This document shows, piece by piece, positions 34,380 through 43,857 of a stretch of DNA of 64,000 nucleotides. The position numbers and the translations under genes are program-made. The DNA comes from Symbioplanes lichenis (lineage in GTDB: Bacteria > Actinomycetota > Actinomycetes > Mycobacteriales > Micromonosporaceae). The DNA is taken from the NCBI RefSeq assembly GCF_030709675.1, contig NZ_JAUZQD010000002.1, forward strand, positions 496,001-560,000. The letters run 5' to 3'. The notes under the pieces are model-generated. The model worked only from the letters and a program-made list of their open reading frames with translations, made no database searches and was not told the DNA's origin. Position 1 is the stretch's first letter, and each line of letters starts with the position of its first letter.

Positions 34380-36140
34380 ATGTTTCCGTACGAAGATCCG
34401 CGGCTCTCCGTCGACGAGCGGGTGGCCGACCTCCTGGGCCGCCTGACGCTCGGGGAGAAGGTTGGCCTGATGTTCCACACCATGACGGCGGTCAACCCCG
34501 ACGGCACCCTGTACGAGCCCGACGGCGCCGCCGGCATGTTCGAGTCGACCAGCGACCTGGTCACCGGCAAGCTGATCAACCACGTCAACATCCTGACCAC
34601 CGGCCCGACCCCGCCGGCGATGATCGCGGCCTGGCACAACCGGATCCAGGAGCTGGCCGCTCAGACCCGCCTGCGGATCCCGGTGACCGTGTCCACGGAT
34701 CCGCGCCACGGCGTGCTGGACAACCCGGCGACCAGCGCGGCGGCGGCCGGCTTCTCGCAGTGGCCCGAGCCGATCGGCTTCGGCGCGGTCCAGGACCCCG
34801 CGGTGATGCGCCGGTTCGCCGACACCGTCCGGCAGGAGTACCTGGCCACGGGCATCCGCGTCGCCCTGCACCCGATGGCCGACCTGGCCACCGAGCCGCG
34901 CTGGGCCCGCACCTCGGGCACGCTCGGCTCCGACGCCGAGGTCGTCGCCGGGCTCATCCGTGAATACGTGCTCGGCCTGCAGGGATCCGATCTGGGCCGG
35001 GACAGCGTCGCCGCGATGGTCAAGCACTTCCCCGGCGCCGGCCCGCAGATGAACGGCGAGGACGCCCACTTCGCGTACGGCCGGGAGCAGGTCTACCCCG
35101 GCGGCCTGTGGGACTACCACCTCAAGCCGTTCGAGGCCGCGTTCGAGGCGGGCGTCGCCCAGGTCATGCCCTACTACGGCATGCCGGTCGGCACCCCGTA
35201 CGAGGAGGTCGGCTTCGGCTTCAACGCCGGCGTCGTGCGGGGGCTGCTCCGCGAGCGGTACGGCTTCGACGGCGTGGTCTGCACCGACTGGGGCCTGGTC
35301 ACCGACGCCGACAACGTGATGGGCACGCCGCTGGCCGCCCGCGCGTGGGGCGTCGAGCACCTGAGCCGCCTCGAACGCGTCGCGAAGATCCTCGACGCCG
35401 GCGCGGACCAGCTGGGCGGCGAGCAATGTCCCGATCTGATCGTCGAGCTCGTCTCCTCGGGCCGCGTCTCCGAGGATCGGATCAACCTCTCCGTCCGCCG
35501 GATCCTGCGCGACAAGTTCCGCCTCGGCCTCTTCGACGACCGCCGGTACGTGGACCCCGCCGCCGTCGCGACCACGGTCGGCACGCGCACCTTCGTCGAC
35601 GCCGGCCTCGACGCCCAGCGCAAGTCGGTCGTGGTCCTGCGCAACGAGGGGGTGCTGCCGCTCGCCGAGGGCGTCACGCTCTTCGTCGACGGCGTGGATC
35701 CCGTCGTCGCCGCCCGGTACGCGAAAGTGGTCGGCACCGCCGCCGAGGCCGACGTGGCGATCGTGCGGCGGGCGGCCCCCTACGAGCCGCGGGGCGGCGG
35801 CTTCGAGGCGTTCTTCCACGCCGGGCGCCTGGATTACACCGCCGACGAGCTGGCTCCGATCATCGCCACCGCGGACACCGTCCCGACGATCGTGGATGTG
35901 ATGCTCGACCGCCCGGCGATCCTGACCGCGCTGGCGCCGCGCGTGGCCGGGCTGACCGGCACGTTCGGCACCGGCGACGAGGCGCTGCTGGACGTGCTGT
36001 TCGGGCGGGCGCCGGCGACGGGGAAGCTGCCGTTCGAGCTGCCGTCGTCGATGGAGGCGGTGGCGGCGTCGCGGGAGGACGTGCCGAACGACACCGCTGA
36101 GCCGCTGTACGCGTACGGGCACGGGTTGCGACTTTCCTGA
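34380..36140 (+). CDS. Glycoside hydrolase family 3, cytoplasmic
   Basis: 586 aa from ATG 34380 (AAAGG eight bases upstream); TTG 34374 is less likely. No signal peptide. GH3 N-terminal barrel with KHFPGAGP (about 215-222) and the nucleophile Asp in VVCTDWG (about residue 303), followed by the GH3 C-terminal alpha/beta sandwich (VVLRNEGVLPL onward). Ends GKLPFELPSSMEA...LYAYGHGLRLS, so it seems to lack a fibronectin-III domain. Probable beta-glucosidase or beta-xylosidase acting on sugars imported by the preceding MFS protein. Confidence 0.88.
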   Translation: MFPYEDPRLSVDERVADLLGRLTLGEKVGLMFHTMTAVNPDGTLYEPDGAAGMFESTSDLVTGKLINHVNILTTGPTPPAMIAAWHNRIQELAAQTRLRIPVTVSTDPRHGVLDNPATSAAAAGFSQWPEPIGFGAVQDPAVMRRFADTVRQEYLATGIRVALHPMADLATEPRWARTSGTLGSDAEVVAGLIREYVLGLQGSDLGRDSVAAMVKHFPGAGPQMNGEDAHFAYGREQVYPGGLWDYHLKPFEAAFEAGVAQVMPYYGMPVGTPYEEVGFGFNAGVVRGLLRERYGFDGVVCTDWGLVTDADNVMGTPLAARAWGVEHLSRLERVAKILDAGADQLGGEQCPDLIVELVSSGRVSEDRINLSVRRILRDKFRLGLFDDRRYVDPAAVATTVGTRTFVDAGLDAQRKSVVVLRNEGVLPLAEGVTLFVDGVDPVVAARYAKVVGTAAEADVAIVRRAAPYEPRGGGFEAFFHAGRLDYTADELAPIIATADTVPTIVDVMLDRPAILTALAPRVAGLTGTFGTGDEALLDVLFGRAPATGKLPFELPSSMEAVAASREDVPNDTAEPLYAYGHGLRLS

Positions 36141-36150
36141 GGGGTAGGAG

Positions 36151-36192
36151 GGGCGGCGCCGGGGTCTTCTCTCTCCTCCCCCGGCGCCGCCC
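36151..36192 (+). terminator. Strong hairpin terminator after the MFS-GH3 operon
   Basis: GGGCGGCGCCGGGG (36151-36164) and CCCCGGCGCCGCCC (36179-36192) are perfect 14-bp arms around a pyrimidine-rich 14-base loop, starting 10 bp after the GH3 stop. There is no T-run, as is common in actinobacteria. Confidence 0.8.
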
Positions 36193-36303
36193 GTGGCTTT
36201 CCTCCTGTCCCGCTTCCGGCTGTCTTCTGGGACACATGTCGATCCGGGCGGGCGTTTCGTCCGTACCGATGGATGGACCCGCAGACTCCGACCCGGAGGC
36301 GAC

Positions 36304-37734
36304 ATGCCGCGCGACGCCGATCCCGTAGTCCCGCCCGACTGGCCCGCGCCCGGGGCGCCCCTGCCCTCGGAGGAGCCGACGCAGGAGCTGCCCCTCGTCC
36401 GCGACGACGCGACACCCGCGTGGAACCGCAACACGTTGGGCGGGGCCGCGCTGTCGCTCGCCCTGACCCGGAGCCAGAGCACGCCTCCCGATCCCGCCGG
36501 CGCGCTGTCCCCCGGCGCCGGCTTGCCCTCGTCTGACGCGGCGCCCTCGACTCTGCCGCCCGACGAGGGGATCGGGTCCTTCGTGCCCGGCTTCTCCGAT
36601 CTCCCGCCGGAGCCCGAGGGTCCGGTGGGCGCCCGCTCGATCGCCATGCCGCTGCACCGCCCGGAGCGGCCCGTGCCCGCGCCCGCTTCCGAGACGGAGC
36701 AGCCTGGGCCCGCTTTCGCGATGGAGCCGTCCGCGCCCATCACGGACCCGTCCGCGCCCGCGATGGAGTGGGACACGGCCGCACCCCGAGAGAGCGTTTT
36801 CCTGGCCGAGCCGACCACACCGCCCGGGCCAACCGCACCGGCAGCGACCGCCGCTGACACGCCGAGCGAGGGTGTCGTTTCGTCCGGCGCGCCCGGGCCA
36901 CGCTGGCTCGTCGGCGCGGCCGTCGCGGCGGTCGCCCTCGTCCTGACCGGCGTGACGGTGCTGGTCGTGGGGCAGGACTCCGAGGCCGCCGAGACCGACC
37001 AGCGCTGGACTCCCCCGGTAGCCGCCGCCGGCGACCACGCCGCCACGGGAGCCGGCGCCAAGGAGGGCGACGGCGCGAGCAGCGATGAGGCCGCCACGGG
37101 AGCCGGCGCCGAGGAGGACGACGACGCCGGCGGGCATGTGGCGACGGCTGCGCGCGGTGGGCGTACCGTCGCCGGTTTCGACCTGCTGGACGGCGCCCGG
37201 ACCGTGAGCGTGCGGACGGCCGATCTGGGCGACGGGTTGTACCGGGTCGCCACGCCCGCGGGTGGTCCGGCCGTGCCGCGCGTGGCCGAGCGCGACGGGC
37301 GGGTGCAGCTGCGGTTCGACGGGCCGGCCGAGGCGGTGCAGGTGATGCTGAGCGACCGGGTGCGCTGGGACCTGCGGGTGGCCGGCGGCACCGACCGGGG
37401 CTCGATCGACCTGAGCGCGGGGCGGGTGGCGGGCGTCGAGCTGAGCGGCGGCGCGAGCCGGATCGACCTGGTGCTGCCCCGGCCGGACGGCACGCTGACG
37501 GTGCGGATGTCGGGCGGTGTCGACCTGCTGGACGTACGGGCGGCGGGTGCCGTGCCCACGCGCGTGACCGTGGCCCGGGGTGCCGGCCAGGTGGTGCTCG
37601 ACGGCGAGACGCACAGTGGGGTGGCCGCCGGCCGGACGTTCACGTCGGCGGCGTGGGCGGACGGTCCCGACCGGCTCGAGGTGGACGCGGCGGGCGGGGT
37701 CAACGCGCTGACGGTGGCGTCGCCGGCAGACTGA
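36304..37734 (+). CDS. Single-pass membrane protein with external beta-rich domain, unknown function
   Basis: 476 aa from ATG 36304, preceded by GGAGGCG. Residues 1-200 are a Pro/Ala/Ser-rich, low-complexity cytoplasmic region; one transmembrane helix lies at about 201-222 (WLVGAAVAAVALVLTGVTVLVV). A short acidic linker contains the duplicated ATGAGA(K/E)E block, then a beta-rich C-terminal domain (about 290-476) of Gly-Val-Asp-Leu repeats resembling DUF4097-like adhesin/beta-helix domains. No enzyme motif. Possibly a cell-surface or anti-sigma-like protein; not determinable. Confidence 0.6.
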   Translation: MPRDADPVVPPDWPAPGAPLPSEEPTQELPLVRDDATPAWNRNTLGGAALSLALTRSQSTPPDPAGALSPGAGLPSSDAAPSTLPPDEGIGSFVPGFSDLPPEPEGPVGARSIAMPLHRPERPVPAPASETEQPGPAFAMEPSAPITDPSAPAMEWDTAAPRESVFLAEPTTPPGPTAPAATAADTPSEGVVSSGAPGPRWLVGAAVAAVALVLTGVTVLVVGQDSEAAETDQRWTPPVAAAGDHAATGAGAKEGDGASSDEAATGAGAEEDDDAGGHVATAARGGRTVAGFDLLDGARTVSVRTADLGDGLYRVATPAGGPAVPRVAERDGRVQLRFDGPAEAVQVMLSDRVRWDLRVAGGTDRGSIDLSAGRVAGVELSGGASRIDLVLPRPDGTLTVRMSGGVDLLDVRAAGAVPTRVTVARGAGQVVLDGETHSGVAAGRTFTSAAWADGPDRLEVDAAGGVNALTVASPAD

Positions 37735-37738
37735 GACG

Positions 37739-37786
37739 CTTGCAGGAGTTGACGAAAATTCCGCGGTACCCGCAAGAAGTTTCAGG
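37739..37786 (+). promoter_or_regulatory. LacI-type operator motif upstream of the LacI gene
   Basis: CTTGCAG (37739-37745) and GCAAGAAGTTTCAGG (37772-37786) precede the regulator's ATG (37803). The second, 15-bp word recurs exactly at 39128-39142 in front of the amylase gene. TTGACG at 37750-37755 may be part of a promoter between them. CTTGC/GCAAG half-sites are typical of actinobacterial maltose-type LacI operators. Confidence 0.55.
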
Positions 37787-37802
37787 GTCTACAGTGACGC
37801 CC

Positions 37803-38843
37803 ATGCGTGCACGACTCTCCGACATCGCGCGCCAGGCCGAGGTCAGCGAGGCGACGGTGTCGCGGGTGCTCAACGACCGGCCCGGCGTCTCCGCCGACAC
37901 CCGGCAGGCGGTGCTGACCGCGCTCGACGTGCTCGGCTACGAGCGCCCCGAGCGGCTGCGCAAGCGCAGTGCCGGGCTGGTCGGGCTGATCGTGCCGGAG
38001 CTGGAGAATCCCATCTTCCCGGCGTTCGCGCAGACGATCGAGACAGCGCTCTCCCAGTCCGGGTTCACGCCGGTGCTGTGCACGCAGACGCCGGGCGGCG
38101 TGACCGAGGACGAATACGTCGAGATGCTGCTCGACCGTCAGGTCTCCGGCATCGTGTTCGTCTCCGGGCTGCACGCCGACACGACCGCCGACCGCGAGCG
38201 CTACCGCCGCCTGGTCCAGCGGCCGATGCCCATCGTGCTCATCAACGGGTACGCGGACGATCTCGACGCCCCGTTCATCTCCGCCGACGACCGGCTGGCC
38301 GGCGAGCTGGCCGTCAGTCACCTGGTGGCGCTGGGGCACCGGCGCATCGGCTTCGTCTCGGGGCCGGACCGGTTCCTCAACGTCCAGCGCAAGCTGGCGG
38401 GCTACCGGGCGGCGATGCGGCGCGAGCTCGACGTGCCCGAGGCCGAGCTGGACGAGCTCGTGGCCCTGACCCTCTTCGGCGTCGAGGGCGGCGAGGTGGC
38501 CGCCGGGCAGCTGCTGGCCCGCGGCGCCACCGGCATCGTCTGCGGCTCGGACCTGATGGCCCTGGGCGCCATCCGCGCGGCCCGCCGCCGTGGCCTGTCG
38601 GTGCCCCGCGACGTGTCGGTGATCGGCTACGACGACTCGCCGCTGATCGCCTTCACCGACCCGCCCCTGACGACCGTGCGCCAGCCGGTCGCCGCCATGG
38701 CCAACGCGGCCATCCGCCAGCTGGTCGACGAGATCAACGGCCACGGCGCACCCCATTCCGAGTACGTCTTCAGCCCCGAACTGGTCGTCCGGGGCTCCAC
38801 GGCGGTCCTCAAGCCGGAGAAGATCGCCTCCCCGGTGGCCTGA
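37803..38843 (+). CDS. LacI-family regulator (MalR-like)
   Basis: 346 aa from ATG 37803. LacI HTH at the N-terminus (LSDIARQAEVSEATVSRVLNDRPGVSADTRQAVLTALDVLGY) and a periplasmic-binding-protein-like sensor domain (VGLIVPELENPIFPAFAQTIE; VIGYDDSPLIAFTDPPLTTVRQP). The sensor pattern matches maltose/maltodextrin-type regulators. It precedes an amylase gene and shares an exact 15-bp upstream motif with it, so autoregulation and control of the amylase are likely (inference). Confidence 0.87.
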   Translation: MRARLSDIARQAEVSEATVSRVLNDRPGVSADTRQAVLTALDVLGYERPERLRKRSAGLVGLIVPELENPIFPAFAQTIETALSQSGFTPVLCTQTPGGVTEDEYVEMLLDRQVSGIVFVSGLHADTTADRERYRRLVQRPMPIVLINGYADDLDAPFISADDRLAGELAVSHLVALGHRRIGFVSGPDRFLNVQRKLAGYRAAMRRELDVPEAELDELVALTLFGVEGGEVAAGQLLARGATGIVCGSDLMALGAIRAARRRGLSVPRDVSVIGYDDSPLIAFTDPPLTTVRQPVAAMANAAIRQLVDEINGHGAPHSEYVFSPELVVRGSTAVLKPEKIASPVA

Positions 38844-39085
38844 CCGGCGCCGGCGCCTTCCTCGTGGCCTGAGCGGCCGACGCCCTTACCTGCGCCGTCG
38901 TCTCCCCGGCGCCGTCGTCTCCCCGGCGGCGTTGTGGATCTTTGAAAGTTGTTGCCCGGCGCGCCGCCGGCGGACAGCCGGACGAGCAGCGTTTTCCCGC
39001 GACACACCCGAACGCGAGATCGTTTTCGCTGCAAGAAAAATCGGGCCATAGCCGCGAAACGTCCACGTCCATCGAGCGTCGTCGC

Positions 39086-39142
39086 TTTACGGGAGCGAAA
39101 CACGCTGCTAACTTTCCGGGCACTTGCGCAAGAAGTTTCAGG
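39086..39142 (+). promoter_or_regulatory. Candidate amylase promoter with LacI-type operator
   Basis: TTTACG (39086-39091), a 17-base spacer and TAACTT (39109-39114) form a plausible promoter. Just downstream CTTGCGCAAG (39123-39132, perfect palindrome) overlaps GCAAGAAGTTTCAGG (39128-39142), the word also found before the LacI gene. An inverted near-copy, TGAAAGTTGTTGC, lies at 38943-38955. A repressor bound at 39123-39142 would block transcription start. The remaining gap from 38844 holds two copies of GCCGTCGTCTCCCCGGC and no gene. Confidence 0.55.
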
Positions 39143-39170
39143 AATTCCCCCGCTCCCCCAGGAGGCTTCC

Positions 39171-40979
39171 ATGCGTACCCGGAAGACCGTCGCCACCGCG
39201 GCAGCCGCCCTGCTCGCCGTCGGGATGTCCGTCGCCGGTCTGGCCCGCGCGACCGAGTCCGAGGCGTCCACCACCGCAGTGAGCCAGGCCGGCGCGCTGT
39301 CCCCCGCCTCGCCCGGCGCCAAGGACGTGATCGTCCACCTCTTCGAGTGGCCGTGGGCCTCCGTGGCCAACGAGTGCACAACGGTGCTCGGCCCCAAGGG
39401 CTTCGGCGGCGTGCAGGTGTCCCCGCCCCAGGAGCACGTCGTGCTGCCGGGCCAGGGCTACCCGTGGTGGCAGGACTACCAGCCCGTCAGCTATCAGCTC
39501 ACCACGCGCCGCGGCGACCGGAACGCGTTTGCCGGCATGGTGTCCACCTGTCACGCGGCCGGCGTAAAGATCTACGTCGACGCTGTCGTCAATCACATGG
39601 CGGGCGGCGCCTCGACGGGGACGGGCAGTGGCGGATCCACGTACTCGCACTACGCGTACCCGGCGGTCCCCTACGGCACGAACGACTTCCATCACTGCGG
39701 GCGCAACGGCACCGACGACATCGCCAACTGGTCCGACCGCTGGGAGATCCAGAACTGCGAGCTCGTCGACCTGTCCGATCTCGCGACCGAGTCGTCGTAC
39801 GTGCGGGGGAAGCTGACGGGATATCTCAACGATCTGGTGTCGCTGGGGGTGGACGGCTTCCGGGTGGACGCGGCCAAGCACCTGCCCGCCGCCGACCTGG
39901 CCGCGGTCGTGGATCCGGTCAGCGGCGACCCGTACGTCTTCTCGGAGGTCATCGAGGGCGGCACCGGCGAGCCGACGCCGGAGGAGTACACGGGCATCGG
40001 CGACGTGACCGAGTTCCGCTACGGCGACGTGGTCGGCAACGCGTTCCGCGACGCGAACCTCTCGGGGCTCAACGGGCTGGCCGGGCAGATGCGCCTCGGG
40101 TCGGGTGACGCGGTCAGCTTCATCGACAACCACGACACCCAGCGCAACGGCCGGGCGAAGCTGACCTACAAGGACGGCGCGAGCTACGCGCTGGCCGAGG
40201 CGTTCATGATCGCCTACCCGTACGGCGTGCCGCAGGTGATGTCCAGCTTCACCTTCTCGGGACCCGACCAGGGCCCGCCGGCCGCCTCGAACGGCACCAC
40301 GTCGGCCGTCAGTTGCGGCAACGGCTGGCAGTGCGAGCACCGGGCGCGCACCACCGCGAACATGGTCGGGCTGCGCAACGCGGCCGCGGGCGCCGCGGTG
40401 TCCAACTGGTGGAGCAACGGATCCAATCAGATCGCGTTCGGCCGCGGTGCGAACGCGTACGTCGCGTTCAACCGGTCGTCGAGCGCGCTCACCCGGACGT
40501 TCCAGACCTCGCTGCCGGCGGGGACCTACTGCGACGTGATGGCCGGGGACTTCAGCGGCGGGACGTGCAGCGGTCCGGCGTACACGGTGGGCAGCAACGG
40601 GCAGTTCACCGCGACCGTGGCCGCGAACGCCGCGCTCGCGCTGCACGTCAACGCCCGTGGCGGCGGTGGATCCACCGGCTGCACGACGGCCGCGGTGTCC
40701 TTCGCCGCGAATGTGACCACCACTTTCGGCCAGAACGTGTTCGTCACCGGCAACACGGCGGCGCTGGGCAACTGGAACCCGGCCAGTGCGGTGGCCCTCT
40801 CCTCCGCGACGTATCCGGTGTGGACGGCGACGGTGAGCCTGTCCGGCAGCACCGCGATCCAGTACAAGTACATCAAGAAGGAAGGCTCCACAGTGGTCTG
40901 GGAGAGCGACCCGAACCGCTCGCGTACCACACCCGCGGCCACCCCGTGCTCGGCCACTTGGTCGGATTCCTGGCGCTGA
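39171..40979 (+). CDS. Secreted alpha-amylase (GH13) with CBM20 starch-binding domain
   Basis: 602 aa; ATG preceded by CAGGAGG. Signal peptide (1 to about 28), then a GH13 barrel with VDAVVNH (about 136-142), GFRVDAAKH (nucleophile Asp about 233), FSEVIEG (acid/base Glu about 259) and FIDNHDTQ (transition-state Asp about 322). The C-terminal 100 residues form a CBM20 starch-binding domain (VFVTGNTAALGNWNP, YKYIKKEGSTVVWESDPNRS). Secreted endo-acting starch degradation. Regulated by the upstream LacI-type protein, judging from the shared operator. Confidence 0.93.
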   Translation: MRTRKTVATAAAALLAVGMSVAGLARATESEASTTAVSQAGALSPASPGAKDVIVHLFEWPWASVANECTTVLGPKGFGGVQVSPPQEHVVLPGQGYPWWQDYQPVSYQLTTRRGDRNAFAGMVSTCHAAGVKIYVDAVVNHMAGGASTGTGSGGSTYSHYAYPAVPYGTNDFHHCGRNGTDDIANWSDRWEIQNCELVDLSDLATESSYVRGKLTGYLNDLVSLGVDGFRVDAAKHLPAADLAAVVDPVSGDPYVFSEVIEGGTGEPTPEEYTGIGDVTEFRYGDVVGNAFRDANLSGLNGLAGQMRLGSGDAVSFIDNHDTQRNGRAKLTYKDGASYALAEAFMIAYPYGVPQVMSSFTFSGPDQGPPAASNGTTSAVSCGNGWQCEHRARTTANMVGLRNAAAGAAVSNWWSNGSNQIAFGRGANAYVAFNRSSSALTRTFQTSLPAGTYCDVMAGDFSGGTCSGPAYTVGSNGQFTATVAANAALALHVNARGGGGSTGCTTAAVSFAANVTTTFGQNVFVTGNTAALGNWNPASAVALSSATYPVWTATVSLSGSTAIQYKYIKKEGSTVVWESDPNRSRTTPAATPCSATWSDSWR

Positions 40980-41116
40980 CAGGACAACCGTTCAGAGTGA
41001 CGTGCGCCATGCCGGCCGGTCGCACAGCCAGTGCGACCGGTTCGATGCATTCCCCCGGAGAGTGTTCCTGAGACGCGTAGGTCACTCATGAATCCGACCG
41101 GTGGAGGTACGTACAC

Positions 41117-41488
41117 ATGCCCGAGATGGACGTCGCCCTCAAGGACGCCATGCAGATCGACGGCGCGATCGGAGTCGCCCTCGTCGACTACACCAGCGGC
41201 ATGGCGCTGGGCATCGCCGGGGGCACCAAGGAGTTCGACCTCTCCGTGGCGGCCGCCGGCAACACGGATGTCGTGCGCTCCAAGCTGCGCGCGATGGAGA
41301 TGCTCGGCATCCGCGAGGGGATCGAGGACATGCTGATCACCCTCGAGAACCAGTACCACCTGATCCGCCCGCTCAAGGGCCGCCAGGGCGAGGGCCTGTT
41401 CCTCTACCTGGCGCTGCTGAAGTCGCGGGCCAACCTCGCGATGGCCCGGCACCAGCTCAAGCGGATCGAGTCGAGCCTCGACGTCTGA
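41117..41488 (+). CDS. Roadblock/LC7-like small protein
   Basis: 123 aa. DGAIGVALVDYTSGMALGIAGG followed by DLSVAAAGNTDVVRSKLRAMEML has the roadblock/LC7 fold pattern (hydrophobic strand, LVDxxSGxxL, long helix). Relatives in actinomycetes act with small GTPases or in conservon-type systems, but no GTPase gene is adjacent. Convergent with a methyltransferase gene, with a perfect hairpin between them. Confidence 0.65.
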   Translation: MPEMDVALKDAMQIDGAIGVALVDYTSGMALGIAGGTKEFDLSVAAAGNTDVVRSKLRAMEMLGIREGIEDMLITLENQYHLIRPLKGRQGEGLFLYLALLKSRANLAMARHQLKRIESSLDV

Positions 41489-41498
41489 GCGGCCCGGT

Positions 41499-41534
41499 CC
41501 TGAGCCGGCCCGCCAACCCGCGGGCCGGCTCAGG
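41499..41534. terminator. Bidirectional terminator hairpin
   Basis: CCTGAGCCGGCCCGC (41499-41513) and GCGGGCCGGCTCAGG (41520-41534) are perfect 15-bp arms with a 6-base loop, 10 bp after the roadblock-like gene's stop and overlapping the last codons of the convergent methyltransferase gene. Confidence 0.85.
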
Positions 41535-42321
41535 GCTTGCGGGCCACGCCGCCGTAGACCTGGACGTGGGCGTCGGGGACCTCCTTCTCCGGGCGCCAGC
41601 GGCTGACCAGCACCACACCGGGGTCGAGCAGCGGCAGGCCCCGGAACAGCGCGGTGGTCCCGGCCCGGTCGCGGAGCCGGATGTCGATGCCGCCGGCCGC
41701 GTACACCGCGACGCCCGCCGCGACCTCGGCCGGCGCCGTCTCGTCGGTGACCGCGGAGATCGACAGGGTGCTGCCGGCGGGCAGGGGCGCCAGCAGCCGG
41801 TCGACGATGCTGTACGCCTCGTCCTCGTCGGTCACGAACTGCAGGATCGCGATGAGACTCAGGGCAACCGGCCGCGACAGGTCGATCGTGTCCCGGAACT
41901 GCGGGGATCCCAGGATCGCAGCCGGGTCGTGCAGATCCGCATCCAGATAGGTGACGCCGCCGACCGAGCGCCCGCGGTCCAGGACGAGCGGATCGTTGTC
42001 GACATACAGCACGCGGCAGCTGGGATCCACCGATCGCACCACCTCGTGCAGGTTCGGGGCGGTCGGCAGCCCGGACCCGATGTCGACGAACTGGCGGATG
42101 CCGAGCTCGGCGGCGACGACGCGGGCCTGCCGGGCCATCCAGTCGCGGTTGGCGCGCATCGAGACGCCCAGGCTCGGCCAGAGCTCGGTAACGGCGGCCG
42201 CGGCGGCCCGGTCGGCCGGGAAGTTGTCGTGGCCGCCGAGCATGTAATCGTAGATGCGGGCGGAATGCGGTTTGTCCGGGTTCAGCTCCATGATGGACGG
42301 TCGCACAGTGTTGACGGTCAC
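41530..42321 (-). CDS. SAM-dependent methyltransferase, DUF574 type
   Basis: 263 aa from GTG 42321 (GGGG five bases upstream). DUF574/methyltransferase-19 signature: NPDKPHSARIYDYMLGGHDNFPADRAAA near the start, FVDIGSGLPTAPNLHEVV (SAM loop), VLYVDNDPLVL and ADLHDP. Widespread in actinomycetes; physiological substrates mostly unknown. Open reading continues upstream of this start into the antisense of the aldehyde dehydrogenase, which I discount. Confidence 0.85.
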   Translation of the reverse strand: MTVNTVRPSIMELNPDKPHSARIYDYMLGGHDNFPADRAAAAAVTELWPSLGVSMRANRDWMARQARVVAAELGIRQFVDIGSGLPTAPNLHEVVRSVDPSCRVLYVDNDPLVLDRGRSVGGVTYLDADLHDPAAILGSPQFRDTIDLSRPVALSLIAILQFVTDEDEAYSIVDRLLAPLPAGSTLSISAVTDETAPAEVAAGVAVYAAGGIDIRLRDRAGTTALFRGLPLLDPGVVLVSRWRPEKEVPDAHVQVYGGVARKP

Positions 42322-42396
42322 ATCAACCCCGGTTAGCGTTTCCGGCGTGTTGCGCGGCGAACAGATGTTCGCACAGCGCACAGGCGGAGGTGCATC

Positions 42397-43857
42397 GTGA
42401 CCCTGACCAGGGACCTTTTCATCGGCGGGGACGAGGTTCCGGCCGCGGACGGGCGGACGGTCGACGACCTGAACCCGCACACCGGCGAGCCCATGGCCCG
42501 GGTCGCGGCGGCGGGCCCGGCCGATGTCACGCGCGCGGTGGATGCGGCGGATGCTGCCTTCCGCACCTGGTCGGCGGCCGGACCCGCCGACCGGCGCAAG
42601 GTGCTCAACCGGGCCGCCGACCTGCTGGAGGAGCGCGGTGCGGACGCCGCCGCGCTGATGGCGAGCGAAACCGGCGGCACGTTGGGCTGGTCGCTGTTCA
42701 ACGTCGGGCTCGCCGCGTCCATGCTGCGCGAGGCGGCCGCGCTCACGACCCTGCCGATCGGCGAGGTGCTGGCCGGGGCCAATCCGGACGCGCTGTCGCT
42801 CGCCGTCCGCCAGCCCGCCGGGGTGGTCGCCGCCTTCGCGCCGTGGAACGCCCCGCTCATCCTGGGCGCCCGCGCGATCGCCGCTCCCCTGGCCGCCGGC
42901 AACACCGTGGTGCTCAAGGCCAGCGAGGACGCGCCGCTCGCCTGCGCGCTGTTCCTCGCCGACGTGCTGCGCGACGCGGACCTGCCGTCCGGAGTCCTGA
43001 ACGTGGTGACCAATGATCCCGCGGACGCCGCATCGGTCGCCGAGACGCTGATCGGGGATCCCCGCGTGCGCCGCGTCAACTTCACCGGCTCCACGAAGGT
43101 CGGCCGCCGTATCGGCGAACTGGCCGCCCGTCATCTCACCCCCGCGGTGCTCGAGCTGGGCGGCAAGAACGCGGTGCTGGTGCTCGACGACGCCGACATC
43201 GAGTACGCGGTGAACGCCGTCGCCTTCGGCGCGTACCTGAACTCGGGCCAGATCTGCATGTCGGCCGACCGGGTGATCGTGGACCGCGCGATCGCCGGCG
43301 ACTTCGTGGCCCGCCTGGCCGAGAAGGCCAAGAGCCTGCCCGCCGGCGACCCCACCGACCCGCACACCGTCATCGGCCCGCTGATCAACCCGGCGGCCGC
43401 GGCCCGGGTGTCCGGCCTGGTCGCCGACGCGACGGCGGCTGGAGCCTCGGTCCTGGCCGGCGGGGGTACGCCCGCCGGGGCCCACTATCCGGCCACGGTC
43501 GTCGCGGACGTCACTCCCGCCATGCGCCTGCACACCGAGGAGATCTTCGGCCCGGTCTGCACCGTCCTCACCGTGGACAGCGAGGACGCGGCCGTGGCGG
43601 TGGCCAACGACAGCCCGTACGGCCTGACCGCCGGCGTCGTCACCCGGGACCTGACCCGGGGCCTCGCCGTCGCCCGCCGCCTGCGCACCGGCATCGTCCA
43701 CGTCAACGACCAGTCCGTCGACGACGACCCCACCGCCCCCTTCGGCGGCCTGGCCGACTCCGGCTACGGCCGCTTCGGGGGCCGTGCCGGCCTCGAGGCC
43801 TTCACGGACCTGCGCTGGATCACGCTGCAGCAGAAGCCCAAGCAGTTCCCCTTCTGA
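42397..43857 (+). CDS. Aldehyde dehydrogenase (aromatic/aliphatic, NAD(P)-dependent)
   Basis: 486 aa from GTG 42397 preceded by GGCGGAGG. Complete ALDH signatures: FAPWNAPL (Asn of the oxyanion site), FTGSTKVG (Rossmann Gly), LELGGKN (general base Glu) and NSGQICMS (catalytic Cys, about 288). Closest in pattern to benzaldehyde/salicylaldehyde or betaine-type dehydrogenases. It stands alone, divergent from the DUF574 gene, immediately before the biosynthetic cluster; whether it belongs to it is unknown. Confidence 0.88.
   Translation: MTLTRDLFIGGDEVPAADGRTVDDLNPHTGEPMARVAAAGPADVTRAVDAADAAFRTWSAAGPADRRKVLNRAADLLEERGADAAALMASETGGTLGWSLFNVGLAASMLREAAALTTLPIGEVLAGANPDALSLAVRQPAGVVAAFAPWNAPLILGARAIAAPLAAGNTVVLKASEDAPLACALFLADVLRDADLPSGVLNVVTNDPADAASVAETLIGDPRVRRVNFTGSTKVGRRIGELAARHLTPAVLELGGKNAVLVLDDADIEYAVNAVAFGAYLNSGQICMSADRVIVDRAIAGDFVARLAEKAKSLPAGDPTDPHTVIGPLINPAAAARVSGLVADATAAGASVLAGGGTPAGAHYPATVVADVTPAMRLHTEEIFGPVCTVLTVDSEDAAVAVANDSPYGLTAGVVTRDLTRGLAVARRLRTGIVHVNDQSVDDDPTAPFGGLADSGYGRFGGRAGLEAFTDLRWITLQQKPKQFPF

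Noticed and set aside
32916..37775. 1619-codon minus-strand frame over the MFS-GH3 region
   Set aside because: Low-complexity Arg/Gly/Asp translation, antisense to recognised genes, no domain.
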